From: an uncultured Clostridia bacterium
GTDB lineage: Bacteria; Bacillota; Clostridia; TANB77; CAG-508
Direction of reading: 5' to 3'
Length of the DNA: 10,163 bases
Assembly: GCA_947589135.1 (NCBI GenBank)
Contig: CANPZT010000040.1
Coordinates: forward strand, 1 to 10,163
Position 1 is the stretch's first letter. Each line of letters begins with the position of its first letter. Position numbers and translations under genes: made by a program. Below are positions 1 to 5,673 of the stretch, piece after piece. Below the pieces are notes generated by a model. That model did not search any database and had not been told where the DNA came from. It saw only the letters and a program-made list of their open reading frames with translations.

Positions 1-52
1 ATGGATAGTTTATAATTTCTTTTTCATAATAAATTGCTTTTGGTTTAAACAT
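1..52 (-). CDS. N-terminal fragment of a gene, possibly spore photoproduct lyase
   Basis: Only the first 17 codons are inside the window and the gene runs off the left edge. The ATG at 52 is preceded by a perfect GGAGG at 62-66 with a 9-nt spacer, so translation start is well supported. The peptide begins MFKPKAIYYEKEIINYP. A start with F-x-P, an aromatic-aromatic-Glu and a Tyr-Pro about ten residues later resembles the N-terminus of spore photoproduct lyase (SplB), the radical SAM enzyme that repairs UV-induced spore thymine dimers. That match is from memory of the family and rests on very few residues. The neighbouring SleB-type hydrolase, another family common in spore-formers, fits but does not prove it. 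A terminator lies between the two genes, so this gene probably has its own promoter or depends on read-through. Confidence 0.45.
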   Translation of the reverse strand, partial: MFKPKAIYYEKEIINYP

Positions 53-114
53 TTTTTATTTCCTCCATTTTTAGTCTAACCAAAAGTTTGTAATAAATAC
101 AGATTAAAAAGAGA

Positions 115-152
115 AAACTCATATGTGTGCACTGCTTAACACATATGAGTTT
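115..152 (-). terminator. Intrinsic terminator after the SleB-type hydrolase
   Basis: Arms 115-128 and 139-152 form a perfect 14-bp inverted repeat (AAACTCATATGTGT and its complement) around a 10-nt loop. Read on the minus strand the stem is followed by TCTCTTTTT, the T-rich tail of a rho-independent terminator. It lies 16 nt after the stop codon of the gene at 169-945. Confidence 0.88.
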
Positions 153-168
153 GTAGACTTTTTAAGAA

Positions 169-945
169 TTATTCGTTGAAATCATTGTGGAAGCAATGAT
201 TTCCAATTCTCAATACGTGAATTCCTTCACGTATTTCTTTCTGATGACCCTCGACATGGTCGGGGTCATAGAAATACCTTGCACCTTCCGAAAACTCCTG
301 CTCTGTCGGATCATTTCCAGCTAAAGCTTCTTGGACTGCCTTCTTGCAATCTGGATACGCATCTAACATTTTTTGATTGATGTTAGATATATCAGCAAAT
401 TGGTAGGGTGCAGTTACGAGTTTAGTAATAGATTGTTTTCTATCATAAAACTCGTACCTATTTAGGACAACAGCTGCAACAGCTACTTGTCCTTCATAAG
501 GCTCCCCACGTGCTTCTGCATAGACTATTTTTTCCATATTTTTTATGTCTATGTCAGAAATTCCTAAAGTGGAATTTTTTTCAGGAGCCTCTGTTGGCTT
601 CACTTCCTTTGTTGTCTCTTTTTCCACTTTCTTTGTTGCCTTTACTCTCTCGATGCCTATTGCAACTTTTTCAGTGGACCTTACTATTTCATCATTAGCT
701 GAATCTATAGTATTTTTTACGACAATTGTAGCTTCTTCTCTAGAAGCCTTCAGGGATTTTTCTATGATAACAATTGAACTAATTGCAGCTACTATGATAA
801 TTGTTATCATAAAAAAAAGTTTTTTGTGTGTATGAAAGAATCTTAAAGCCTTCCGCTTAATTTTCTTCTTCACACATTGTTTTACTAAATGACACCCTTC
901 ACATTCCTTCCGATGATTTTCTGGACAACCCTTAAACATTTTCAT
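169..945 (-). CDS. Membrane-anchored SleB/CwlJ-type cell wall hydrolase with Cys-rich N-terminus
   Basis: The 258-residue protein has a C-terminal Hydrolase_2 (SleB-like) domain at about 134-254, a peptidoglycan hydrolase fold best known from spore cortex lysis. Visible family features are YAEARGEPYEGQVAVAAVV (142-160), which contains the expected acidic catalytic region, then YQFADI, ARYFYDPD and RIGNHCFH near the end. One membrane segment at about 42-61 should place the domain outside, joined by a charged Lys/Glu/Thr-rich linker (65-125). Before the membrane segment lie four Cys (7, 15, 18, 24) and two His (11, 19), an arrangement that could bind metal; this is inference. GGAGG eight nt before the ATG fixes the start, although Met3 is possible. 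The gene has its own promoter and terminator. Its G+C is roughly 40% in the rows counted, against about 27% in thyX, which hints at a different origin. Phage-derived hydrolases of this family exist, so a role in germination is not certain. Confidence 0.88.
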   Translation of the reverse strand: MKMFKGCPENHRKECEGCHLVKQCVKKKIKRKALRFFHTHKKLFFMITIIIVAAISSIVIIEKSLKASREEATIVVKNTIDSANDEIVRSTEKVAIGIERVKATKKVEKETTKEVKPTEAPEKNSTLGISDIDIKNMEKIVYAEARGEPYEGQVAVAAVVLNRYEFYDRKQSITKLVTAPYQFADISNINQKMLDAYPDCKKAVQEALAGNDPTEQEFSEGARYFYDPDHVEGHQKEIREGIHVLRIGNHCFHNDFNE

Positions 946-960
946 TCCTTTTCCTCCTTT

Positions 961-978
961 TTCACTCTATCGAGCGAA
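961..978 (-). other. Small 5'-leader hairpin before the hydrolase start
   Basis: Arms 961-967 and 972-978 pair over seven positions (one is a G-U pair in the minus-strand RNA) around a four-base loop. The hairpin sits a few bases upstream of the GGAGG of the gene starting at 945. It could modulate translation or mRNA stability; no function is demonstrated. Confidence 0.4.
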
Positions 979-1003
979 TTTTTTCTGTAATTTACATAAA
1001 TAT

Positions 1004-1032
1004 ATTATAACACATTTTTACATTTTTTGCAA
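1004..1032 (-). promoter_or_regulatory. Sigma-A-type promoter for the SleB-type hydrolase
   Basis: On the minus strand a perfect TATAAT (-10, at 1004-1009) is preceded by TGT, giving an extended -10 element. TTGCAA (1027-1032, four of six matches to the -35 consensus) lies at the ideal 17-nt spacing. Transcription would start near 997, about 50 nt before the ATG at 945. It lies right after the thyX terminator and its -35 slightly overlaps the end of that hairpin, so the hydrolase is likely transcribed separately from thyX. Confidence 0.75.
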
Positions 1033-1069
1033 AAATAGATGCATTCTAAATATGAATACATCTATTTTT
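1031..1069 (-). terminator. Intrinsic terminator after thyX
   Basis: AAAAATAGATG (1031-1041) pairs perfectly with 1059-1069. The stem continues after one mismatch for four more pairs (1043-1046 with 1054-1057), leaving a 7-nt loop. On the minus strand the distal arm ends in a run of five T, with A-rich sequence ahead of the stem. The hairpin begins 22 nt after the stop of the gene ending at 1092. The A/T flanks would also allow some termination on the other strand, but no plus-strand gene is seen there. Confidence 0.8.
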
Positions 1070-1091
1070 AATAATAATTTCTACAATATTT

Positions 1092-2240
1092 TTATATTTT
1101 TCTTTTCATTGCTCCTTTTGCTCCAAATACACATGGTGTAGTACATTTCCATCCTGGAAATGTGCATCTTGCACCTTTTGAATATGGTAATAGTTCCTGA
1201 TAAATTTCTGGATTTGTTTCTTTTGTTTCTGCTAAATATTTTTCCATTATCTTGCTTGTTTGTTCCATTATTTCTAATTGAGCTGCACCACACAATCTTT
1301 CTGTACATTTTAAAATGAAATTTTCAAAAGTTCCTCTTTCATTTACTTGTACTAACATTCCTTGTGGATAATATTCTTCTAAAGATGATATATCATCTAA
1401 CCATTCTTTTTCTAGTTCTGTTCCTCTTATAATTGGTGGTATATAATATTGTGGATTATCTAAAAGTGTCATTTCGTAACTAATTGTTCTATGTCTTTGT
1501 GCTTGTGCTAATTGTGCAAAACTTGCTAAATAAGTTGTACAATAATTTTCTCCAAATTCTTCTTTTCTTTCTTTTCTTTGTGCAAATAATGAAATTTTAC
1601 GTTTTTTTACATCTGAATTTAATTCTTCTACTTCTAAATCTTTTAATTCATTAATAAATTCTTTTAATACTGGTTTTAATTTTTTAGAAAACTTTGTTTC
1701 ATTTTCTTTTTCTATGTAATCTTCAAACCAATGAATTAAGTAATTTAATTGACAAAAGTTGACTGTATATCCCATAACTGTTGCTGGTGTAAATACACTA
1801 ATTAAATATCTTGCATTTTCTTGTGCTAGTTTTTCCACTCTTTTTTCATCTATTGTTGGATATTCTTCTGATATCTTTTGCTTATATATTGTAATCCATT
1901 TTTCGTATAATTCTTTTTCTTCTTTTGATGGATTCATTTTTGTGTATCTTGCTGATTTTTCAGATGTATTATATACTTTTTCATTGTTTAGTATCATTGC
2001 AAGAATTTTTGGTATTCCTTCTAAACTTAAGTTATAAGTTGGATGACCAAATACACTATGATGTCCTGATTTTAAAGTTCTATCTGCTCTTTTCAATGTT
2101 TTTTCATTATCTTCATTTAATAATTTTTCTAAATTGTCAGGTAAATAACATATTCCTGCTTCTTTTCCTGAAAAGTCTATTGCTTCTTCTTTTGACATTT
2201 GATATCCTACTTTTGTTGATCCTATTACTTCTATTTTCAT
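1092..2240 (-). CDS. thyX: Long, internally duplicated ThyX-type FAD-dependent thymidylate synthase
   Basis: ThyX makes dTMP from dUMP using FAD, NAD(P)H and methylene-tetrahydrofolate in the cytoplasm. At 382 residues this is well above the usual 220-250, and it reads as two ThyX-like halves. The first half has SGHHSVFGH (58-66) and SARY (96-99), lining up with the family's His/Ser and S-x-R-Y positions, but the RHR triad position reads NEK (86-88). ENARY and YTVNF follow at 141-163. The second half supplies RHRTIS (249-254) and a segment like the C-terminal region of ThyX at about 298-325, ending AAQLEI. The tail has Cys 359, 366 and 370, like the Cys-containing C-terminal tails of some ThyX proteins. 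AAGGAG at 2250-2255 sits 9 nt before the ATG. The gene follows pflX after 78 nt with no terminator visible, so co-transcription is possible. The thymidylate synthase family call is firm; activity of this form is inferred. Confidence 0.85.
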   Translation of the reverse strand: MKIEVIGSTKVGYQMSKEEAIDFSGKEAGICYLPDNLEKLLNEDNEKTLKRADRTLKSGHHSVFGHPTYNLSLEGIPKILAMILNNEKVYNTSEKSARYTKMNPSKEEKELYEKWITIYKQKISEEYPTIDEKRVEKLAQENARYLISVFTPATVMGYTVNFCQLNYLIHWFEDYIEKENETKFSKKLKPVLKEFINELKDLEVEELNSDVKKRKISLFAQRKERKEEFGENYCTTYLASFAQLAQAQRHRTISYEMTLLDNPQYYIPPIIRGTELEKEWLDDISSLEEYYPQGMLVQVNERGTFENFILKCTERLCGAAQLEIMEQTSKIMEKYLAETKETNPEIYQELLPYSKGARCTFPGWKCTTPCVFGAKGAMKRKI

Positions 2241-2318
2241 TTTTCACAACTCCTTGTATAATTTTTTCATTTTAATTTTATCATATCATTTTTTTTAATT
2301 CTACAATTTTTTATTTTT

Positions 2319-3233
2319 TTATTCATCAAATTTCCACTTTGGTACGTATTCTTCTTCATGTTCTCCTAATTCTTGAATATATCCATTTTCTATATTTAAT
2401 TGTTCTATATATCTTTCAATTTCTTTCCATTCTTTTTGTATTAGTTTTCTATTAATTTCTTTAAAATCTTTTGCTTTGTAAGTAGGAAAGTATTGTGCCA
2501 TAACACTAATATAAACTCCTTGAGGAATATTATCTTTTATCCATTTAAGAACTTTTTTACTATTTTCTATATTATTTGGTAAAACTAGATGCCTTATTAT
2601 AACTCCTTTCTGTATTATACCATCTTTATTTATTTTTGTAATTCCTACTTGTCTAATCATTTCTTTAATTGCTTTTGTGGATATTTCAAAATAATTATCT
2701 ATTTTTGAATATTTTTTTCCGATATTATTCTCTGAATATTTTAAATCTGGTAAATATATATCAATATATCCCTCTAACATCTTTAAAGTTTTCACATTTT
2801 CATATGAATTTGTATTATAGATAATTGGAATTTTCAATCCTTTATTTTTTGCAATTTTTATTGCCTCTATAATTTGCGGAACATAGCTAGTAGGTGTTAC
2901 TAAATTAATATTTTCTACATTTCTTCGTTGTTGCAGTAAAAATATTTGTGCTAGTTCTTCTATTGTAATTTCTTTTCCTTTTCCTAATTGACTAATTTCA
3001 TAATTTTGACAATAAACACAATTTAAATTGCAGTTTGAAAAAAATATTGTTCCTGATCCATTTTTTCCGCTAATACAAGGCTCTTCGAAATTATGTATTG
3101 AATATAATGCTATTTTTACTTTGTCAGTTGCTTTGCATCTTCCTATTTTTCCATTATTTCTATTTATATTGCATTGATGTGGGCATAAATTGCATTGATT
3201 TAATTTTAGTATTGCTTCATTTTGTTTTAACAT
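2319..3233 (-). CDS. pflX: PflX-like radical SAM protein (pyruvate formate-lyase activase-like)
   Basis: The 304-residue protein carries the radical SAM cluster motif C-x3-C-x2-C at Cys 68, 72 and 75 (CNLNCVYCQNYEIS), which should bind the [4Fe-4S] cluster that cleaves S-adenosylmethionine. A second Cys set near the N-terminus (14, 17, 21, 33) and EEPCISGKNGSGTIFFS just before the motif are typical of the PflX group (COG1313), as is the length. The true substrate of this group is not established; similarity to pyruvate formate-lyase activases gives the name, and no pyruvate formate-lyase gene is in the window. The start has only a weak ribosome site (AAAGGA at 3247-3252, 13 nt away), but the Cys set begins at residue 14, so a start much further inside is unlikely. 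The upstream 138-nt gap contains a duplicated AT-rich motif. thyX follows closely downstream on the same strand. Confidence 0.85.
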   Translation of the reverse strand: MLKQNEAILKLNQCNLCPHQCNINRNNGKIGRCKATDKVKIALYSIHNFEEPCISGKNGSGTIFFSNCNLNCVYCQNYEISQLGKGKEITIEELAQIFLLQQRRNVENINLVTPTSYVPQIIEAIKIAKNKGLKIPIIYNTNSYENVKTLKMLEGYIDIYLPDLKYSENNIGKKYSKIDNYFEISTKAIKEMIRQVGITKINKDGIIQKGVIIRHLVLPNNIENSKKVLKWIKDNIPQGVYISVMAQYFPTYKAKDFKEINRKLIQKEWKEIERYIEQLNIENGYIQELGEHEEEYVPKWKFDE

Positions 3234-3303
3234 TTTGAACCACGTTTCCTTTTAAATATAAAATTTCTTTTTACTTTGTTTTGATTTTTATTGTTATGTT
3301 TTA

Positions 3304-3358
3304 TACAATTTACAATATTGTTTGCATTAATGTTTTTACAATTTTATAATATTGTTTG
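3304..3358. repeat. Two near-identical AT-rich motifs upstream of pflX
   Basis: A motif of about 21 bases (TACAATTTACAATATTGTTTG at 3304-3324, less one base here and there) recurs as 3337-3358 with one inserted and one changed base. Each copy holds an ACAATATTGT or ATAATATTGT core, the first being a perfect palindrome. They lie in the 138-nt gap between the gene ending at 3372 and the pflX start at 3233. They could be operator sites, but in sequence this AT-rich chance is a real alternative. No convincing promoter was found in the gap. Confidence 0.35.
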
Positions 3359-3371
3359 ACATAATATTTTA

Positions 3372-4031
3372 TCAGTTTATTTTTTCTACTTTTTCTACTA
3401 TCATATTAGTTTGATTTAGGTAAATTCTCTTTTTTACAAATCTATTAATATTATTTTTTACAATTTCATGAATTTGTGTTTCACCTTCATTACTATTTAC
3501 TCTTCCAATTTCTTCTTCATCTGTATTTCTTACAATAATTGCTTCCTCTGAAGAATAATCTTCTATATATTCCACAATTTCCACAATATATTTATTATTT
3601 ACTTTCTCAATATTATTTAACAAAAAAGTATCTTCTTTTGTATCTAAATCAACTTCTGTAGGTATATATTCGTCTAATTCTTGATTATATACAAGTTCTT
3701 CTGTACCTTCATTTGGAAATTGTTTTTGAACATCTTGTCCAAATAACTCTTTTGCTTTATTTTGTATTGTATCATATTTTATTTCATACTCTTCTAGATT
3801 TTTCTTTACAACTCCCCAAAACCATAAATCATTAGCAGTATTAATATTATCAAATGCAGGTAAAGCCTCATTTGTAATTTCTTTCCACATATATATTTTT
3901 GACAAATAACTTTCAATTTGTTCTATCTCTTGTATTGTAACATTACTTTTTCTACCCATTGTATTTCTATAAAGTATCATTCCAAAAAATATAACTGCTA
4001 AAATGCCTATAATGATAAATAATCTCTTCAT
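3372..4031 (-). CDS. Membrane-anchored protein of unknown function
   Basis: I do not recognise this 219-residue protein. An N-terminal hydrophobic stretch at about 4-20, preceded by Lys-Arg and followed by basic residues, looks like an uncleaved signal anchor, so the rest should lie outside the cell. Residues 33-100 are likely helical and include an aromatic patch (YMWKEITNEALPAFD, then LWFWGVVKKNLEEYE). The middle and C-terminal parts (110-219) are rich in Glu, Asp, Ile and Val and alternate in a way that suggests beta strands. No Cys is present and no enzyme motif is seen. GGGAG at 4039-4043 lies 7 nt upstream of the ATG, and the composition matches its neighbours, so it is very likely a real gene. 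Context with the SH3b-CAP and amidase genes loosely suggests an envelope role; that is inference. Confidence 0.75.
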   Translation of the reverse strand: MKRLFIIIGILAVIFFGMILYRNTMGRKSNVTIQEIEQIESYLSKIYMWKEITNEALPAFDNINTANDLWFWGVVKKNLEEYEIKYDTIQNKAKELFGQDVQKQFPNEGTEELVYNQELDEYIPTEVDLDTKEDTFLLNNIEKVNNKYIVEIVEYIEDYSSEEAIIVRNTDEEEIGRVNSNEGETQIHEIVKNNINRFVKKRIYLNQTNMIVEKVEKIN

Positions 4032-4097
4032 TTTAAATCTCCCATCTTATCATCTGCTTTTTCTACGTTTTTTATTCTATCATATTATGTATTTTTT

Positions 4098-4168
4098 GCC
4101 AAGAGTATTGAAAAATAACTAAAGATGCCCTTTTTATCACTCTCTTGGTAAATTAATAGGCATCTTTA
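4098..4168 (-). terminator. Hairpin after the amidase gene, interleaved with a second inverted repeat
   Basis: TAAAGATGCC (4120-4129) pairs perfectly with 4159-4168 over 10 bp around a 29-nt loop, starting 5 nt after the amidase stop. On the minus strand it is followed by AGTTATTTTTC, a partial T-tract, so it is probably a modest intrinsic terminator. A second repeat, CCAAGAG at 4099-4105 and CTCTTGG at 4142-4148, interleaves with the first: one of its arms lies in the hairpin loop and the other just downstream. Confidence 0.55.
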
Positions 4169-4173
4169 TTATA

Positions 4174-4671
4174 TTAATATATTCTAACTCCTTGTATATG
4201 AATAAATCTAATTTTTGCATAATTATATTCTGCAATTGGTTTATTGTAGCTATCTAATGTATGTGATGCTATTTTTATTCCATATAAACTATAATTGTTT
4301 TCAATATTCACAATTATCAACGAATGTCCAAATATTTTTCCATCAAATGATAATTGAGCAATATCTCCTTTTTCTATATTTGTTTGGGTTGTATGTGTAC
4401 CATATGGTCCTACTGATTGGTTTTCTATTAAAAATTTATGTAAAAATTCTACTCCACTCCAAGAAGGAGATTTATTATTACCATTTATATAATACCACCC
4501 TTTTTCTTTTGCATAATTCATTGTATTACTTCCTGCATAAATACATTGAGATATAAAACTTGTACAATCTCCTCCAACACTATCAAAGTTATAATACTTT
4601 GGATTTCGTGAGAATGCCCACTTCTTTGCATATTCTACTGCTCTTTGCCTGTTATATGGTATCTGTTTCAT
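4174..4671 (-). CDS. Amidase_6-type papain-fold amidase
   Basis: The 165-residue protein matches the Amidase_6 family, a cysteine amidase fold seen in wall-associated and other proteins of Firmicutes. The N-terminal YNRQRAVEYAKKWAFSRNP, the core VGGDCTSFISQC and a later FGHSLIIV are characteristic. Cys36 is the likely nucleophile and His116 the likely base; a further polar residue such as Asp140 could complete the site. No signal peptide or membrane segment is visible, so export, if any, is unexplained. The start chosen is the ATG at 4671, with AAAGGAG 4 nt upstream. An in-frame extension to 4719 would begin at TTG, inside the preceding terminator stem, and would bury the ribosome site, so it was rejected. 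The gene follows the SH3b-CAP gene (stop at 4742) on the same strand, which suggests related envelope functions. The substrate is unknown. Confidence 0.82.
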   Translation of the reverse strand: MKQIPYNRQRAVEYAKKWAFSRNPKYYNFDSVGGDCTSFISQCIYAGSNTMNYAKEKGWYYINGNNKSPSWSGVEFLHKFLIENQSVGPYGTHTTQTNIEKGDIAQLSFDGKIFGHSLIIVNIENNYSLYGIKIASHTLDSYNKPIAEYNYAKIRFIHIQGVRIY

Positions 4672-4675
4672 TTTT

Positions 4676-4682
4676 CTCCTTT
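4676..4682 (-). promoter_or_regulatory. Ribosome binding site deciding the amidase start
   Basis: AAAGGAG on the minus strand ends 4 nt before the ATG at 4671. No comparable site precedes the upstream TTG at 4719, so this site decides the start. Confidence 0.75.
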
Positions 4683-4708
4683 CAAATGAGACACTATGGA
4701 TAGTCTTC

Positions 4709-4747
4709 AAATAAGACAATGAGGACTATTACCCCATTGTCTTATTT
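4709..4747 (-). terminator. Terminator hairpin overlapping the stop of the SH3b-CAP gene
   Basis: AAATAAGACAATG (4709-4721) pairs perfectly with 4735-4747 over 13 bp, with two further G-C pairs after one mismatch and a 7-nt loop. The stem includes the stop codon of the SH3b-CAP gene (4742-4744) and ends in TTATTT on the minus strand. The T-rich part lies within the stem itself, so termination strength is uncertain. The loop (GACTAT, 4724-4729 on the plus strand) is complementary to ATAGTC at 4700-4705, just downstream in the transcript. Confidence 0.65.
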
Positions 4748-5497
4748 TCCTATAAACATTTGCACAAAAATTTTTCCATATTTAGAACTGCTTACTACTC
4801 CTATTCCTGTGTAGTTAAAATTAGAGTTTAAGATATTAGCTTTGTGTCCTGATGAGTTCATCCAAGCATTAACAGCTCCACTATTACTTGAGTTTGCAGC
4901 TATGTTTTCTCCTGCAGTTCTATAAGATATTTTAAAACTTTTTAACATATCAAATGGTGAACCATATGTTGGAGATGTATGAGAAAAGTAATTATTTGCT
5001 ACCATGTCTTCTGCTTTTATTCTCGCTACTCTTTGTACTTCTTCATCTACTTTTAGAGCTGTTAAACCATTATTTGCTCTTTGCTTATTAATTAAGTTAA
5101 ATACTTCTTTTTCATCTGAATTCATAGTAGATGTTTGAGTATTTCCTGTATTAGTATTTGTATTTCCGCTATTTGATGAATTTGGGTAAATTGGTTTTAC
5201 ATATTGTTTGCTTACTGCTCCAACATAGTCTCCTTCCACTTGTACAATATACCAGTCTCCTACTCCTGCAAAAACTCTAATATATTCATTTTTCTTTACT
5301 GTAGCAATAATTTTATATTGCGTTCCTGGCCCACTTCGTACATTAAGCGTAGTTGCAGTTACTAATCCTGTTGAAAATCCAACATTATAATAATGTTGCA
5401 TACCAAATGAAGTTGTAAATATTCCTAGCATTAATATAAATACTATTATTGTCGTAATTTTTAAAATATTTTTTCTTTTTATAGTAATTAATTTCAT
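4742..5497 (-). CDS. Secreted SH3b-CAP domain protein
   Basis: This 251-residue protein has a signal peptide or signal anchor at about 1-32 (basic start, then a hydrophobic run), a bacterial SH3 domain at about 45-102 (LNVRSGPG is diagnostic), a Ser/Asn/Thr/Gly-rich linker at 104-126, and a CAP (SCP/PR1) domain at about 129-250. CAP features visible are LINKQRANNGL, FSHTSP, AGENIA, AWMNSSGHKANIL and TGIGVV; His173, Glu197 and His218 are in the positions usually conserved. Similar proteins (YkwD-like) are common in spore-formers. The SH3b domain probably binds peptidoglycan, while the activity of bacterial CAP domains is poorly known. AAAGGAG lies 6 nt before the ATG, a clear start. A hairpin overlaps the stop codon, and the amidase gene follows after about 70 nt. 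The palindrome at 5603-5666 lies about 100 nt upstream. Confidence 0.88.
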   Translation of the reverse strand: MKLITIKRKNILKITTIIVFILMLGIFTTSFGMQHYYNVGFSTGLVTATTLNVRSGPGTQYKIIATVKKNEYIRVFAGVGDWYIVQVEGDYVGAVSKQYVKPIYPNSSNSGNTNTNTGNTQTSTMNSDEKEVFNLINKQRANNGLTALKVDEEVQRVARIKAEDMVANNYFSHTSPTYGSPFDMLKSFKISYRTAGENIAANSSNSGAVNAWMNSSGHKANILNSNFNYTGIGVVSSSKYGKIFVQMFIGK

Positions 5498-5589
5498 AAA
5501 ACACTCCTTTTATTTATTTTATTAAATATATATTATTATTGGAATGTCCTATATGCTAAAAAAATGTAAAATGTTCCGTTTCCAAAGCT

Positions 5590-5616
5590 GCCAATGGTTC
5601 CGTGCCAATGGTTCCG
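5590..5616. repeat. 14-bp tandem copy of the palindrome edge
   Basis: GCCAATGGTTCCG occurs at 5590-5602 and again at 5604-5616, separated by a single T. The second copy is the outer part of the palindrome arm. The duplicate looks like slippage or a remnant of a partly copied element. It gives a third potential pairing partner for the other arm. Confidence 0.8.
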
Positions 5617-5666
5617 GGTTTAAATGGCAACTAGTTAGTTGCCATTTAAACCCGGAACCATTGGCA
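5603..5666. repeat. Long GC-rich intergenic palindrome, copy 1
   Basis: Arms 5603-5632 and 5637-5666 are perfectly complementary over 30 bp around a 4-nt loop. The arm shared with copy 2 is about 48% G+C in an otherwise very AT-rich region. Copy 2 at 9409-9491 has the same core: 29 identical bases on the left arm and 28 on the right. This copy begins 8 nt after the stop of the second ABC gene. No T-tract follows on either strand, so it is not a standard intrinsic terminator, although so stable a hairpin could protect the 3' end of the mRNA or slow the polymerase. It looks like a dispersed palindromic repeat of the REP or small MITE kind; that class is inference. Confidence 0.85.
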
Positions 5667-5673
5667 TCCTTGT

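Noticed and set aside
72..100. Sporulation sigma-G-like promoter for the left-edge gene (GTATT, 17 nt, TAGACTA on the minus strand)
   Set aside because: Only a partial match to the consensus, and transcription would start within the ribosome binding site at 62-66, leaving almost no leader.
510..835. Plus-strand reading frames opposite the SleB-type hydrolase
   Set aside because: They are antisense to a gene with clear domain motifs and lack plausible ribosome sites; the translated sequences are low-complexity hydrophobic runs.
1081..1308. Minus-strand 75-codon frame overlapping the end of thyX
   Set aside because: Out-of-frame copy of thyX sequence; thyX in its own frame continues intact through this stretch.
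1759..2275. Plus-strand reading frames opposite thyX
   Set aside because: Leu/Phe-rich shadows of the AT-rich thyX coding strand, with no family features.
3323..3351. Plus-strand promoter TTGCAT, 17 nt, TATAAT
   Set aside because: A good match by sequence, but no plus-strand gene or RNA follows; such matches are common by chance in AT-rich gaps.
4672..4719. Amidase start extended to 4719
   Set aside because: The extension begins with TTG, lies in the terminator stem, and contains the ribosome site of the ATG at 4671.
5603..5666. Palindromes as ordinary intrinsic terminators
   Set aside because: The stems are far longer than usual and neither copy has a T-tract on either side; a shared repeat family explains them better.
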